Source: Qipengyuania flava
GTDB lineage: Bacteria > Pseudomonadota > Alphaproteobacteria > Sphingomonadales > Sphingomonadaceae
DNA: 64,000 bases
Direction of reading: 5' to 3'
Assembly (NCBI RefSeq): GCF_011762005.1
Contig: NZ_JAASQU010000001.1
Span: forward strand, 372,001 to 436,000
Part shown: positions 9,207 to 18,655 of the stretch, in pieces
Position numbering within the stretch: position 1 is the first letter of the stretch
Layout: each line of letters begins with the position of its first letter
The notes under the pieces: generated by a model
Database searches by the model: none
What the model was told of the DNA's origin: nothing
The model's input: only the letters and a program-made list of their open reading frames with translations
Made by a program: the position numbers and the translations under genes

Positions 9207-10016
9207 TTGGCCTCTGAAACCGCCTACGCCAAGATCAACCTCGCGTTGCATGTTCGCAGGCGGCGTGAAGATGGCTATCACGAGCTCGAGACGCTGTTCG
9301 CCTTCGTCGATACGGGCGATGTGCTTTCGGCTTCGGGCGCGGCGCAGGACAGTGTCCGCGTGCTTGGAGAGTTTGCTGACGGGCTCGACGATCCGTTCGA
9401 CAATCTCGTTGCCAAGGCGCTTGGCAAGCTGCCACGCACCGACGGCCTCGCGATCACACTTGAGAAGAACCTGCCGGTCGCAGCCGGGCTGGGGGGCGGA
9501 TCGGCCGATGCCGGCGCGATCTTCCGCATGGTGCAGGCGCGCTACGGCCTGCCCGAGGACTGGCACGCGCGCGCCGCGTCGCTCGGCGCCGATGTGCCAG
9601 CCTGCGTCGAGAGCCGCACCTGTATCGGCCGCGGGACCGGCACCGAGATCGAGGCGGCGGACGACAGCCTTTCCGGCACCCCGGTGTTGTTGGTCAATCC
9701 GCGCCTCCCGCTCGCCACCGGTCCGGTGTTCGGACACTGGGATGGCCAGGACCGCGGCGCGCTGCCTGCCGGAGATGCGCGCAGCGTCGCGATCGCGGGC
9801 CGCAACGACCTCGAGGGGCCGGCAATTTCGCTATGTCCGCAGATCGCCGGGGTGCTGGCCGAATTGGGCGGAACATCGCCCATCCTCGCCCGTATGTCGG
9901 GCTCGGGCGCAACGTGTTTTGCGCTCTACGAAAGCGTCGCGGCGCGTGACGCGGCAGCTTCGCAGATCGGTAAGCTCCACACGGGCTGGTGGCAGATGAA
10001 AGGGCTCCTGCGATGA
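9207..10016 (+). CDS. ispE: 4-diphosphocytidyl-2-C-methyl-D-erythritol kinase
   Basis: A 269-residue GHMP-family kinase of the MEP isoprenoid pathway. AYAKINLALHV at the N-terminus and the phosphate-binding loop PVAAGLGGGSADAGA near residue 95 are diagnostic; the third GHMP motif is RMSGSGATCFALYE. The only in-frame start that fits homology is TTG at 9207, preceded by GGGAG. The stop overlaps the next gene by ATGA, so the downstream amidohydrolase is translationally coupled. Confidence 0.95.
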   Translation: MASETAYAKINLALHVRRRREDGYHELETLFAFVDTGDVLSASGAAQDSVRVLGEFADGLDDPFDNLVAKALGKLPRTDGLAITLEKNLPVAAGLGGGSADAGAIFRMVQARYGLPEDWHARAASLGADVPACVESRTCIGRGTGTEIEAADDSLSGTPVLLVNPRLPLATGPVFGHWDGQDRGALPAGDARSVAIAGRNDLEGPAISLCPQIAGVLAELGGTSPILARMSGSGATCFALYESVAARDAAASQIGKLHTGWWQMKGLLR

Positions 10017-10741
10017 TGATCGACAACCTCCCCCACCGCCAGGTCGCGATCGACGACCTGCGTCCGGGAGGGCTATTGTGCGTCGCCGACCACGCCTCCA
10101 ACCACGTCCCCGAAGACATCGAGCTGGGCATCGACCCGGCCTTGCTCGACGCGCATATCGCGGTCGATATCGGTGTCGAGGGCATTGCCGACCGGTTGGC
10201 CCGGCGCCACGGCATGCCCGCGCATATCGCCACGGTCAGCCGCCTCGTGTGCGACCTGCATCGGCGCGAGGACGATCCTGCAGCGGTGCCGAGCGAGAGC
10301 GACGGGACGCTGATCCCCGGCAATATCGGCGCCAATGTCGAAGCCCGGTTGGACCGGTTCCACCGTCCGTATCATGCCGCGCTGGCCGAACTGATCGCGC
10401 GGGCCCAGCCGCGCCTGATCCTGGCGCTGCACAGCTTCACGCCGAAAATGGCGACCAGCGACGAACAGCGCCCGTGGGAAGTCGCGCTGCTTTACAACCA
10501 GGACGACCGCGCGGCGCGGCATGCGATCCGCCTGTTCGGCGAGCAGGGCCTCAATGTGGGCGACAACCAGCCCTATTCCGGCAAGCAGCTCAATGCGACG
10601 ATGGACCGCCATGCCGAGGCGCAGGGCATCGCCTATTGCACGGTCGAAATCCGCCAGGACCAGATCGGCACCGCCGCTGGACAGGCGCGCTGGGCGACGC
10701 TGCTGGCCGATGTGATGGGCCGCGTCGCGCTCGAGGTCTAA
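10013..10741 (+). CDS. N-formylglutamate amidohydrolase
   Basis: A 242-residue member of the FGase family. Diagnostic are LLCVADHASNHVPEDIELG, VDIGVEGIADRLA, VSRLVCDLHRREDD and the C-terminal YCTVEIRQDQI. The family hydrolyses N-formyl-L-glutamate or related amides, typically at the end of histidine degradation, but no hut genes are nearby, so the substrate is open. The ATG at 10013 overlaps the ispE stop; a second ATG at 10016 is also possible. Confidence 0.88.
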   Translation: MMIDNLPHRQVAIDDLRPGGLLCVADHASNHVPEDIELGIDPALLDAHIAVDIGVEGIADRLARRHGMPAHIATVSRLVCDLHRREDDPAAVPSESDGTLIPGNIGANVEARLDRFHRPYHAALAELIARAQPRLILALHSFTPKMATSDEQRPWEVALLYNQDDRAARHAIRLFGEQGLNVGDNQPYSGKQLNATMDRHAEAQGIAYCTVEIRQDQIGTAAGQARWATLLADVMGRVALEV

Positions 10742-11054
10742 GGAGGCGCTTCGTCGCTTGCAGTTTGCGGTGCCGCGTTTCTCTTTGCGAAGGCGTTGAG
10801 GGACTTGTCGGCCCCTCATCGACGCGTCGCCCCTGCGTAGGCAGGGGCCCAGATGACCATCGTTCTTGAACGGAACGTCGGCTGGATCCCCGCCTTCGCG
10901 GGGATGTCGATGAGTCGGGAGAAACCTCTTCTTCGCCTGTCCGCCCCCTAGCGCGCAAATCCCGCATCTAGCTTCGCGTAAAGATTTTCCGCTTCGACCC
11001 GCACCCGCGATCCTCTAGTCTGGCATCCTCCACGCAGCCGACCGGACCAGTATC
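10742..11054. other. 313-bp intergenic region with two GC hairpins
   Basis: No gene is visible. Two short perfect hairpins lie here: CCCCTGC-GTAG-GCAGGGG (10830-10847) and CCCCGC-CTTC-GCGGGG (10888-10903). The latter is flanked by GGAT/GATG, the common sphingomonad intergenic repeat with TGGATCCCCGC...GCGGGGATG. Either could terminate the ispE transcript, but neither is followed by a T-run. The last ~140 bp presumably carry the ilvD promoter; I see no clear -35/-10 pair. Confidence 0.6.
10830..10903. repeat. Paired GC-hairpin intergenic repeat
   Basis: Two hairpins of 7-bp and 6-bp perfect stems, 40 bp apart, separated by a segment holding GGGCCCAGATGACC and GGCTGGATCCCC. The arrangement matches the paired-hairpin dispersed repeat seen across Sphingomonadales intergenic regions. 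A single copy in the window cannot prove dispersal. Confidence 0.6.
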
Positions 11055-12902
11055 ATGCCCGCCTATCGTTCCCGCACTACCACCCACGGCCGCAACATGG
11101 CCGGCGCGCGCGGATTGTGGCGCGCAACGGGCATGAAGGATGGCGACTTCGGCAAGCCGATCATCGCCGTGGTCAACAGCTTCACGCAGTTCGTGCCGGG
11201 CCATGTCCACCTCAAGGACCTCGGCCAGCTGGTCGCGCGCGAGATCGAGGCGGCGGGCGGCGTAGCCAAGGAATTCAACACCATCGCGGTCGATGACGGT
11301 ATCGCCATGGGACACGACGGGATGCTCTATTCGCTGCCCAGCCGCGACCTCATCGCCGACAGCGTCGAATATATGGTCAACGCGCATTGCGCCGATGCGA
11401 TGGTGTGCATCTCGAATTGCGACAAGATCACGCCGGGCATGCTGATGGCCTCGATGCGGCTCAACATCCCCAGCGTGTTCGTTTCGGGCGGGCCGATGGA
11501 AGCGGGCAAGGTCGTGGTGAAGGGCAAGGAAGTCGCGCTCGACCTGGTCGATGCGATGGTCGCAGCGGCGGATGAGAGCTACACCGACGAGGAAGTGACC
11601 GCGATCGAGCAGAACGCCTGCCCGACCTGCGGATCGTGCAGCGGCATGTTCACTGCCAATTCGATGAATTGTCTGACCGAGGCGCTGGGCCTGTCGCTGC
11701 CCGGCAATGGCTCGACGCTCGCCACGCATGCCGATCGCAAGAGCCTGTTCGAGCGGGCTGGGCGCCTCGTGGTGACGCTGGCCAAGCGCTACTACGAGGA
11801 AGACGACGAAAGCGTCCTGCCGCGTGCGATCGCCAGTTTCGAGGCGTTCGAGAACGCGATGAGCCTCGACATCGCGATGGGCGGCTCGACCAATACGGTA
11901 CTCCACCTGCTCGCCGCCGCGCATGAGGCGGGGGTCGATTTCACCATGCAGGATATCGACCGGCTGAGCCGCAAGGTGCCGTGCCTGTCGAAAGTCGCCC
12001 CGGCCAAGAGCGACGTCCATATGGAAGATGTCCATCGCGCAGGCGGTATCATGGCGATCCTCGGCGAACTCGAGAAAGCCGGGCTGCTGCACACCGCGCT
12101 GCCCACCGTGCACAGCCCGACCATGGCCGATGCGCTCGACGATTGGGACATCGGCCGGACGCACAACAACATGGTCCGCGATTTCTTCGCTGCCGCGCCG
12201 GGCGGCGTGCCGACGCAGACCGCTTTCAGCCAGTCGAACCGCTGGCCCGAACTCGATATCGATCGCGAGAATGGCGTCATCCGCAGTGCCGAGCATGCTT
12301 TCAGCAAGGATGGCGGCCTTGCCGTCCTCTACGGCAATATCGCGCGCGACGGCTGCATCGTGAAGACTGCGGGGGTCGATGAAAGCATCCTCACCTTCTC
12401 GGGGCACGCCAAGGTCTACGAAAGCCAGGACGACGCGGTGACCGCGATCCTCACGGGTCAGGTGGTCGAAGGCGACGTGGTGGTGATCCGCTACGAAGGG
12501 CCGCGCGGCGGGCCAGGCATGCAGGAAATGCTCTATCCGACCAGCTACCTGAAATCGAAGGGGTTGGGCGCGGCCTGCGCTCTGCTGACCGACGGGCGCT
12601 TCTCGGGTGGCACCTCCGGCCTCTCGATCGGCCATGTCTCGCCCGAGGCGGCCGAAGGCGGCGCGATCGGGCTGGTCGAGACCGGCGATCTGATCGAGAT
12701 CTCGATCCCCGAGCGCACGATCAACCTCGCGGTCTCAGACGATGTGCTCGCCGAACGCCGCACAGCGATGGAGGCGAAGGGCTGGCAACCCGCCAAGCCG
12801 CGCGACCGGCGCGTGTCGCCCGCGCTCGAAGCCTATGCGGCCATGACCACCTCGGCCGCGCGCGGCGCCATTCGCGACGTGTCGCAGTTCAAGCAGCGCT
12901 GA
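11055..12902 (+). CDS. ilvD: Dihydroxy-acid dehydratase
   Basis: A 615-residue enzyme of branched-chain amino-acid synthesis converting 2,3-dihydroxy acids to 2-keto acids. Cluster and active-site motifs are [13 protein letters not shown] near residue 117 and [17 protein letters not shown] near residue 188; the C-terminal [21 protein letters not shown] is intact. Length and the N-terminal [22 protein letters not shown] match the 4Fe-4S type found in E. coli. It is the first gene of a plus-strand run and is followed 39 bp later by a small lipoprotein gene. Confidence 0.96.
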   Translation: MPAYRSRTTTHGRNMAGARGLWRATGMKDGDFGKPIIAVVNSFTQFVPGHVHLKDLGQLVAREIEAAGGVAKEFNTIAVDDGIAMGHDGMLYSLPSRDLIADSVEYMVNAHCADAMVCISNCDKITPGMLMASMRLNIPSVFVSGGPMEAGKVVVKGKEVALDLVDAMVAAADESYTDEEVTAIEQNACPTCGSCSGMFTANSMNCLTEALGLSLPGNGSTLATHADRKSLFERAGRLVVTLAKRYYEEDDESVLPRAIASFEAFENAMSLDIAMGGSTNTVLHLLAAAHEAGVDFTMQDIDRLSRKVPCLSKVAPAKSDVHMEDVHRAGGIMAILGELEKAGLLHTALPTVHSPTMADALDDWDIGRTHNNMVRDFFAAAPGGVPTQTAFSQSNRWPELDIDRENGVIRSAEHAFSKDGGLAVLYGNIARDGCIVKTAGVDESILTFSGHAKVYESQDDAVTAILTGQVVEGDVVVIRYEGPRGGPGMQEMLYPTSYLKSKGLGAACALLTDGRFSGGTSGLSIGHVSPEAAEGGAIGLVETGDLIEISIPERTINLAVSDDVLAERRTAMEAKGWQPAKPRDRRVSPALEAYAAMTTSAARGAIRDVSQFKQR

Positions 12903-12941
12903 GACTTGCTCTCCCGCCGCGCGCGTGGCAGCGGCGAAGAC

Positions 12942-13292
12942 ATGGCCATCGATCGAACCCTCCGAACCGCGCCGCTGCTGGCGGCGCTGGCGCTTTGCGC
13001 CTGCGAAGCCGCCCCCGACATCGCCAGCGAAGGCGGGACTCCGGTCGCCTGTGCGCTTGGCGGCGCGACCGACTTCGCAAGCGAGTGCCGGCTTGTGGAA
13101 CTGGGTGACGGCTCGGGCGCGGTGATCCGCCATCCCGACGGCGGATTTCGCAAGCTCGTTCAAGCGGATACGCCCGCAGGCTATGCAGAGTTCGATGGTG
13201 CGCAGCGAGCCAACAGCCGGCTCGAAGGCGACAGCATCGTCTTGACCATCGGTGCGGATCGCTACCGGTGGCAGGAGCAGACTGGTGACTGA
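12942..13292 (+). CDS. Small predicted lipoprotein of unknown function
   Basis: A 116-residue protein with a lipoprotein signal peptide: basic start, hydrophobic LLAALALCAC, and lipid-attachment cysteine in the lipobox LCAC. The mature part contains two further cysteines (VACALGG, ASECRLVEL) that could form a disulfide, and a C-terminal GDSIVLTIGADRYRW. I do not recognise a named domain. The 3' end overlaps the start of the NAD(P)H-hydrate repair gene by 8 bp, so the two are co-transcribed. Confidence 0.72.
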   Translation: MAIDRTLRTAPLLAALALCACEAAPDIASEGGTPVACALGGATDFASECRLVELGDGSGAVIRHPDGGFRKLVQADTPAGYAEFDGAQRANSRLEGDSIVLTIGADRYRWQEQTGD

Positions 13293-14670
13293 CGCGATCC
13301 TAACCGTGGAACAAATGCGTGCTGCCGAACAAGCGGCCATGGCTGCGGCCACCGACGGCTGGGAACTGATGCAGCGGGCCGGGCGCGGTGCTGCAGAGTG
13401 GGTCGCGCGCATCGCGGCTGGTCGTCCGGTGAGCGTCTTGTGCGGCCCGGGGAACAATGGCGGTGACGGGTATGTCATCGCCGAAACGCTCCGCCGCGGA
13501 GGGCTGGGTGTCGAAGTCATCGCCCCGCTCGCTCCGAGGACCGAGACCGCGCAGATTGCGCGCGATCATTATGCCGGGGATGTGGCGAGCGATGCCATGC
13601 CCCGGCACGCGATCATCGTCGATTGCCTGTTCGGTTACGGATTGACGCGCGCCGTCGAGGGGCAGTTTGCCGATCTGCTCGAGTATATTGCCGCAAGTGA
13701 CTGTTATAAAATCGCTATCGACGTGCCCAGTGCTGTCGAAAGTGACAGTGGAGCCGTATTGGGGCCCTTGCCCCATTACGACCTGACGCTCGCACTCGGC
13801 GCTTGGAAGCTGGCGCATGTGCTGATGCCCGCGATGGCGGCGATGGGCGCGCGTCGCCTCGTTCCGATCGGCATCGATATCCCTGATACCGGCATGCAGT
13901 TTGCCTCGCCCCCACAATTGCGTGCGCCATCGCCCGATGCGCATAAATATCGCCGCGGCCTGCTGGCCGTGGTTGCGGGCGCCATGCCGGGCGCACCGCT
14001 GCTGTCCGCCGAAGCCGCGATGCGCAGCGGGGCGGGGTATGTAAAGCTGCTGAGCGAACATGCCCATCCCGACGCCCCCGCCGAATTGGTAATCGAGCAG
14101 GGCGACTTTGCGCGGGCGATCGACGACGAACGGATCTCCGCCTTCCTGGTAGGGCCCGGCCTCGGACGCGACGAGCAGGCCTGCGAACGCCTCGCCGCAG
14201 TGCTCGAACGGGGGCGGCCGACAATACTCGACGCCGATGCGCTCCACCTGATCGATCGCGCGCTGCTCGCTAAAGCCAATCCGGCGAAATTGTGCGTGAC
14301 GCCACATGAAGGCGAACTGGCAAAGCTGTGCGAGAGCTTCGGCGTCGCGGCGGATTGCAAGCTCGACCGCAGCCGCGGACTTCATGACGTCACCGGGGTG
14401 ACCGTGCTGGCGAAAGGGCCCGATACGATCCTTATAGGAGACGGCATGACGTCACTTTTCGAACGCGGTTCGAGCTGGCTCTCGGTCGCGGGAACGGGCG
14501 ACGTGCTCGCCGGGATCGCGGCTTCGCGCCTCGCCCTGCACGGCAAACCTGCCCGCGCCGCAAGCGAGGCGGTATGGCTGCATCACGAGGCCGCGCGCCG
14601 GGCGGGGCCGGCCTTCACCGCGGGCGAACTCGCCCATGCGGTTGCCCCGGCAATGGGAGAGTTCCTGTGA
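13285..14670 (+). CDS. nnr: Bifunctional NAD(P)H-hydrate epimerase / ADP-dependent dehydratase
   Basis: A 461-residue fusion that repairs hydrated NAD(P)H. The N-terminal epimerase domain (YjeF_N) carries VLCGPGNNGGDGYV near residue 53 and DCLFGYG; the C-terminal ribokinase-like dehydratase has FLVGPGLGRDE, ILDADALHLI, CVTPHEGELAKL and VAGTGDVLAGI near residue 402. The start is GTG at 13285, with CAGGAG 9 bp upstream and inside the preceding lipoprotein gene. The stop overlaps the next gene as GTGA. Confidence 0.93.
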   Translation: MTDAILTVEQMRAAEQAAMAAATDGWELMQRAGRGAAEWVARIAAGRPVSVLCGPGNNGGDGYVIAETLRRGGLGVEVIAPLAPRTETAQIARDHYAGDVASDAMPRHAIIVDCLFGYGLTRAVEGQFADLLEYIAASDCYKIAIDVPSAVESDSGAVLGPLPHYDLTLALGAWKLAHVLMPAMAAMGARRLVPIGIDIPDTGMQFASPPQLRAPSPDAHKYRRGLLAVVAGAMPGAPLLSAEAAMRSGAGYVKLLSEHAHPDAPAELVIEQGDFARAIDDERISAFLVGPGLGRDEQACERLAAVLERGRPTILDADALHLIDRALLAKANPAKLCVTPHEGELAKLCESFGVAADCKLDRSRGLHDVTGVTVLAKGPDTILIGDGMTSLFERGSSWLSVAGTGDVLAGIAASRLALHGKPARAASEAVWLHHEAARRAGPAFTAGELAHAVAPAMGEFL

Positions 14671-15863
14671 GCGCCGGCGAAATCATCGAACGGATCGCGG
14701 CGCGCGGTGACGGGATTACCGCATCGGGACGCCATGTTGCGCGTGCGGCGCCGGGCGACACGGTTGCTGGTGACGGGACACTGACCCCGGGCCCGCATCA
14801 CGTCGCGCCGCCCTGTCGCCATTTCCCGACCTGTGGCGGTTGCCAGCTCCAGCATGCCGACGAGACCGCCTTGCGGCAGTTCGTCACCGATCGCGTGATG
14901 CACGCTGCCGAAGGGCAGGGGGTGCGGGTCGGAGAGGTGCTGCCGACGCATCTGTCGCCGCCCAATTCGCGCCGACGCGCCACGCTGCACGCATTGCGTA
15001 CAGCCAAGGGCGCAGTGCTGGGGTTCCGCGAGGGCGGCTCGCACCGCATCGTCGACATGCGCGAATGCCACATCCTCCGGCCCGAACTGTTCGCGCTTGC
15101 CGCACCGCTTCGCGCGCTGGTGGCCGAGTACGGAACGCGTACACCGGTCGATATCGAACTGGCGCTCGGTGATCAGGGAATCGACTGTACGCTCAAGGGG
15201 ATAGAGGCCGAAGGTCTCGCTGCGACCGAAGCCATGCTCGACTTCGCGCGCGACAACAATCTCGCGCGCCTGTCGCTCGACCGGGGTTTCGGACCCGAAA
15301 CGGTGTGGGAGCCGCAACCGCTCACCATCACGCTGGGCAATATCCCGGTCCCGTTCCCGCACGGCAGCTTCCTGCAGCCAACCGCAGATGGCGAATCCGT
15401 GCTCGTCGGCGATGCGCAACGCTACCTCGCCGGGGCAAATACGGTGGCGGATCTGTTCTCGGGCCTTGGCACCTTCGCCTTCGCGCTCGCCGGCCCGCGC
15501 AAGGTTTTGGCGGTCGAGGCCGCGCGTGACGCGCATATGGCGTGCAAGGCGGGCGCGAATGCGCGCGGCATCCCGGTACTAACGCTGCATCGCGACCTGT
15601 TCCGCAACCCGTTGCAAAGCGCGGAAGCGTCACGCTTCGGAGCGCTCTTGCTCGATCCTCCGCGCGCTGGAGCCCGCGAACAGGTGGCGCAGATCGCAGC
15701 CAGCGAGGCCAGCCGCGTGGCCTATGTCAGTTGCAACCCGGCAAGCTGGGCGCGCGACGCGAAAACGCTGGTCGAAGCAGGCTTTCGTCTCGAGTGCTTG
15801 CGGCCGGTAGGCCAGTTCCGCTGGTCGACCCATGTCGAGCTGACCAGCTATTTCACCCGCTAG
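14667..15863 (+). CDS. TrmA/RumA-family 23S rRNA (uracil-C5) methyltransferase
   Basis: A 398-residue SAM-dependent RNA methyltransferase. It has the iron-sulfur cysteines CRHFPTCGGC near residue 50, the SAM loop ADLFSGLGTFAFALAG, the motif LLDPPRAGA and the catalytic cysteine in YVSCNPASWARD. The TRAM domain of RumA is largely missing at the N-terminus, as in many alphaproteobacterial members. Start is GTG at 14667, overlapping the nnr stop. Its stop shares a CTAG with the convergent exosortase-associated hydrolase. The target uridine cannot be read from sequence. Confidence 0.9.
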   Translation: MSAGEIIERIAARGDGITASGRHVARAAPGDTVAGDGTLTPGPHHVAPPCRHFPTCGGCQLQHADETALRQFVTDRVMHAAEGQGVRVGEVLPTHLSPPNSRRRATLHALRTAKGAVLGFREGGSHRIVDMRECHILRPELFALAAPLRALVAEYGTRTPVDIELALGDQGIDCTLKGIEAEGLAATEAMLDFARDNNLARLSLDRGFGPETVWEPQPLTITLGNIPVPFPHGSFLQPTADGESVLVGDAQRYLAGANTVADLFSGLGTFAFALAGPRKVLAVEAARDAHMACKAGANARGIPVLTLHRDLFRNPLQSAEASRFGALLLDPPRAGAREQVAQIAASEASRVAYVSCNPASWARDAKTLVEAGFRLECLRPVGQFRWSTHVELTSYFTR

Positions 15864-16636
15864 CGGCGCAGCGCCTCGAGCAGGCGGTCGCGCAGCCAGC
15901 CGCGCGCCTCGGCGCTCGAATAGGCGTGGTCCGCTCCTGGGCAACGAGCAATACGCGTATCCTCCGCGTCCCAGCGCTCGGCAAAGACCTGTGCAGTACG
16001 GTCGTCCTCGGCGAGCAGGAAGCGTACCGGCCCCGTAAAGGCGTCCAGACCCGCCCGCATGTTTTCGGCGAGCGAGGAGGGAGCGCTTTTAGGTTTCATC
16101 GCGCGGACCATTCCCCCGGCCAGTTTCTTTAGATCGACCCGGCCTGAAACAAGCCGCGCGACTTCGCGCGGATCCTTGAGTTTCTCGGCATAGCGAGAGC
16201 GGATGGCCGCAGGTGGCGGAGCATCGCTTTCTGTATCCTCGATCGTCCAGGGGTTGCTCAGCACCAGCGCATCGCATTCGGCGCCCGCACCCAGCATCAG
16301 CGCGCTGGCCGCGTCGCAATTGCCAAACCCGACCACGCGCTGCAACTGGGGTGCGATTGCGCGAAAGGCGAGCAGCGCCGCCGCGATGTCCTTGGTCGAT
16401 TTGCGAAAGCCGCGATTGGTCCCCTCGCTATCGCCGATCCCGCGGCGGTCGAACCGGAAGACGGGAAAGCCCGCCGCGGCAATCTCGGCCGCGAGGCGCG
16501 ACTGGCCGTTGAAGGCGCCGGCGCGGATTTCGTTGCCTCCACTGACCATTAGCAGGCCGGTGGTCCCCGGCGCACTGTCGAGCGTCGCAGCACAGCGGTC
16601 CTCGCGGCATTCGAAGCTGAGATGCAGGCGCTTCAT
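15860..16636 (-). CDS. Hydrolase 1, exosortase A system-associated
   Basis: A 258-residue alpha/beta hydrolase. It shows VFRFDRRGIGDSEG, the nucleophile-elbow region VVGFGNCDAASALML where the usual serine is replaced, and the C-terminal histidine in GADHAYSS. This is the form of the first of two hydrolases found in XrtA (EpsH) exopolysaccharide clusters. It is the last gene of a four-gene minus-strand arm; its ATG overlaps the stop of hydrolase 2 by ATGA. Substrate unknown; removal of an acyl group from a cluster intermediate is a reasonable inference. Confidence 0.85.
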   Translation of the reverse strand: MKRLHLSFECREDRCAATLDSAPGTTGLLMVSGGNEIRAGAFNGQSRLAAEIAAAGFPVFRFDRRGIGDSEGTNRGFRKSTKDIAAALLAFRAIAPQLQRVVGFGNCDAASALMLGAGAECDALVLSNPWTIEDTESDAPPPAAIRSRYAEKLKDPREVARLVSGRVDLKKLAGGMVRAMKPKSAPSSLAENMRAGLDAFTGPVRFLLAEDDRTAQVFAERWDAEDTRIARCPGADHAYSSAEARGWLRDRLLEALRR

Positions 16637-17313
16637 GCTTGCGTCATCCCGCGGGCAAGGATCGCAACCAGCGCATCGGCCTGCTTGGCATCGTAAGCGT
16701 TCTCCGCACGCAGCCACAGCGGTTGCCCGCCGACATCGGCCTGATCGATCACGGCGTGCTTAGCCGACGGTGCAAATTCTTCCCGTTCGAGTTCCGCCAC
16801 GAGCGCCGCGCCAAGCGACCATCCGGCGAGTTCGATTCCATCGGTACGCGCCTGCGCGAGCAGGTCGTTTGCATTCTCTTCGCGGCCCGCCTCGCGCGCG
16901 GCGAGCGCGCGGGCGCGCAACATGGTGCGAAGTACGGTCGCGGGCTTGGCCGGGGCATAGAGCCATCCGGGCAGGCTTTCGGGTGCGAGCCAGCATCCGG
17001 CGCGCAGCGCGAGGACATGCGTCGCGGAGAAATGCGCGCTCGCGCGGGTTGCAGCCTCGCGCCAGCCGGCGAGTGTCTGCGCCGCGAACGGGGCGAGGCT
17101 TTCGTTGCAGCCGGGCAGGTCCGGGCAGAAGCAGTCCACTCCTGCCTCGTCAAGCCTTCGCATTATTTCAGTGACTTGGTGTCGAAACTTGTTGGCTTCT
17201 TCGAACAGCGGCGGAATCACCAGCAGCCGAGGTTTGCGCGCCTTGTCGAAGCCGAGGACCATTTCCTCGCCCGACCTGCCGTCCGGTCGTGGGCAAGGCC
17301 ATGTGGCATACAT
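16633..17313 (-). CDS. Hydrolase 2, exosortase A system-associated
   Basis: A 226-residue alpha/beta-hydrolase-like protein with LLVIPPLFEEANKFRHQV at the N-terminus and a serine elbow LAGWSLGAALVAEL, as in the second XrtA-cluster hydrolase. The start at 17313 (MYATWPCPRP) is preferred because homology begins there. It is 7 bp downstream of the ACP gene and overlaps hydrolase 1, so ACP, hydrolase 2 and hydrolase 1 are one transcript. It may act as a thioesterase on the ACP, which is inference from context. Confidence 0.83.
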   Translation of the reverse strand: MYATWPCPRPDGRSGEEMVLGFDKARKPRLLVIPPLFEEANKFRHQVTEIMRRLDEAGVDCFCPDLPGCNESLAPFAAQTLAGWREAATRASAHFSATHVLALRAGCWLAPESLPGWLYAPAKPATVLRTMLRARALAAREAGREENANDLLAQARTDGIELAGWSLGAALVAELEREEFAPSAKHAVIDQADVGGQPLWLRAENAYDAKQADALVAILARGMTQA

Positions 17314-17320
17314 AACGGGC

Positions 17321-17623
17321 TCAGCCCTCGACGACCTTGGCCTCGGCGAAGGCGAGCAAGCCGCCATAGCTTTCGAGCATCTCGCCATCGACGTCTTCAT
17401 CCTCGATGACGATGTCGAGCCGGTCTTCCATTTCGGTCAGCAGGCCCGCGACCGCCATCGAATCCAGTTCGGGCAGGTGACCGAACAGGCCGGTGTCGCT
17501 GTCGAAGCCTGCGACCTGCGCCTCGTCGAGCCCGAGAACGTCACGCAGGATCGCGCGCAGCGTCTGGTCGATGTCGCTGCGGCTCGGCCCGGTGGGCGCG
17601 GCGTGTGCGGTTTCGGCGGTCAT
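17321..17623 (-). CDS. Acyl carrier protein (exosortase A cluster)
   Basis: A 100-residue ACP with the phosphopantetheine serine in PELDSMAVAGLLTEME near residue 51 and the acidic helix 2/3 region after it. It is longer at its N-terminus than a fatty-acid-synthesis ACP. Start ATG at 17623 has GAGGA just upstream. It stands next to two hydrolases, an acyl-CoA ligase and a PLP decarboxylase, so it probably carries an acyl unit made for this cluster. Confidence 0.88.
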   Translation of the reverse strand: MTAETAHAAPTGPSRSDIDQTLRAILRDVLGLDEAQVAGFDSDTGLFGHLPELDSMAVAGLLTEMEDRLDIVIEDEDVDGEMLESYGGLLAFAEAKVVEG

Positions 17624-17666
17624 TCCTCGGCTTCCCCTGCGTGTGCCAGCTTGCAAAGGCGTGCCC

Positions 17667-18632
17667 TTAGCTGGGCCTATTGTGCGGTGCAAGGTGGCGG
17701 AGCCGTGCCTTGGCGATGGCGGGCCATGCGCGCGGATTGCGCCAGTCGAGGCAGGTCAGTCGGTAGCGCGGGCGGTTGGCTTCCATCCAGTCGCGCTTGT
17801 AGCCGTCGGAACCGGTGCCGAAATCGACCAGTTCGACACCATCGATGTCGATTGCATGCTCGAACAGCGCGGCGCTTAGCGTGGTGCCTGCCGACAGCGG
17901 CTTGGCGGCCTCGATATGAGCGAGCTTGTGGATGTAGGCAGTGCCGTTCTCCACCGACCAGAATTGTGCCGCGACCGGTTCGCCCGCAGCGCGTGCGATA
18001 CCCAGGCGGATGCGTCCCGCGGCCCCCTCTGCCCGGGCGAATGCTTCGAGCAGGTCGGCGCGTTCCTCCTGCGGTTTCCAACTGCTTTCATAGACCGCGC
18101 GGTATTCGGCCCATGCCGCCTCGTCGAAATGGGTCAGGATGGTGATCTCGACCTTGCGCGCCTTGCGCTTGAGCGTGGTACGCATCTTGCCCGGCCGCGT
18201 TGCCCAGTACTCGGCGAAACTGCGCCCGGCGACGGGCAGGACATGGTTCTCGTCACATACCTCGCGCGCGACCAGCCAGCCCGCGTCGCGGAAAGCGATT
18301 TCGAGCGCGGTGGCGCTGCCATCTTCGTCAGGAAGTGGGGCCAGTTCTACCCGGTGTGTCTGCCGGCGCAGGTTGCGCGCGAGCGCGGCAAGCAGGGCCG
18401 GGTCATCACCCAGCGGCCGCCACGTGAAACTGAACCAGTTCGCGAGGCTGGCAAGCTGGTGTTCCTCGCGTTGCAGCGGAAGAAGCACCCGCCCTCTGCC
18501 GCTTTCGGCAAGCGCGTAGAGCGGATCGGCGAGCAAGGCGAACCAGTCGAGCCTGTCGAAAGGCCCCTGCGCGGGCCAATCCAGCCCTTGCAGTTTGGTA
18601 AGGGTCTCGTGATAGCTGACCGCGATGTTCAC
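17667..18632 (-). CDS. GNAT-family (Acetyltransf_6/FemAB-like) protein of the XrtA cluster
   Basis: A 321-residue protein with the GNAT-fold sequence around SFAEYWATRPGKMRTTLKRK, PVAAQFWSVENGTAYIHKLAHI and VELVDFGTGSDGYKRDWM, typical of the Acetyltransf_6 family that includes FemAB-like aminoacyl/acyl transferases. Start is GTG at 18632, preceded by GAGGGA; no ATG fits. It is divergent from the acyl-CoA ligase with only 23 bp between start codons. A transfer from the ACP product to the polysaccharide is possible but unproven. Confidence 0.8.
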   Translation of the reverse strand: MNIAVSYHETLTKLQGLDWPAQGPFDRLDWFALLADPLYALAESGRGRVLLPLQREEHQLASLANWFSFTWRPLGDDPALLAALARNLRRQTHRVELAPLPDEDGSATALEIAFRDAGWLVAREVCDENHVLPVAGRSFAEYWATRPGKMRTTLKRKARKVEITILTHFDEAAWAEYRAVYESSWKPQEERADLLEAFARAEGAAGRIRLGIARAAGEPVAAQFWSVENGTAYIHKLAHIEAAKPLSAGTTLSAALFEHAIDIDGVELVDFGTGSDGYKRDWMEANRPRYRLTCLDWRNPRAWPAIAKARLRHLAPHNRPS

Positions 18633-18655
18633 CCCAATTCCCTCGCTCAGGAGCA

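Noticed and set aside
10862-10876. GTTCTTGAACGGAAC, resembling a LexA box
   Set aside because: It reads GTTC-N7-GAAC, not GTTC-N7-GTTC, and lies inside the intergenic repeat between two GC hairpins, more than 170 bp from the ilvD start.
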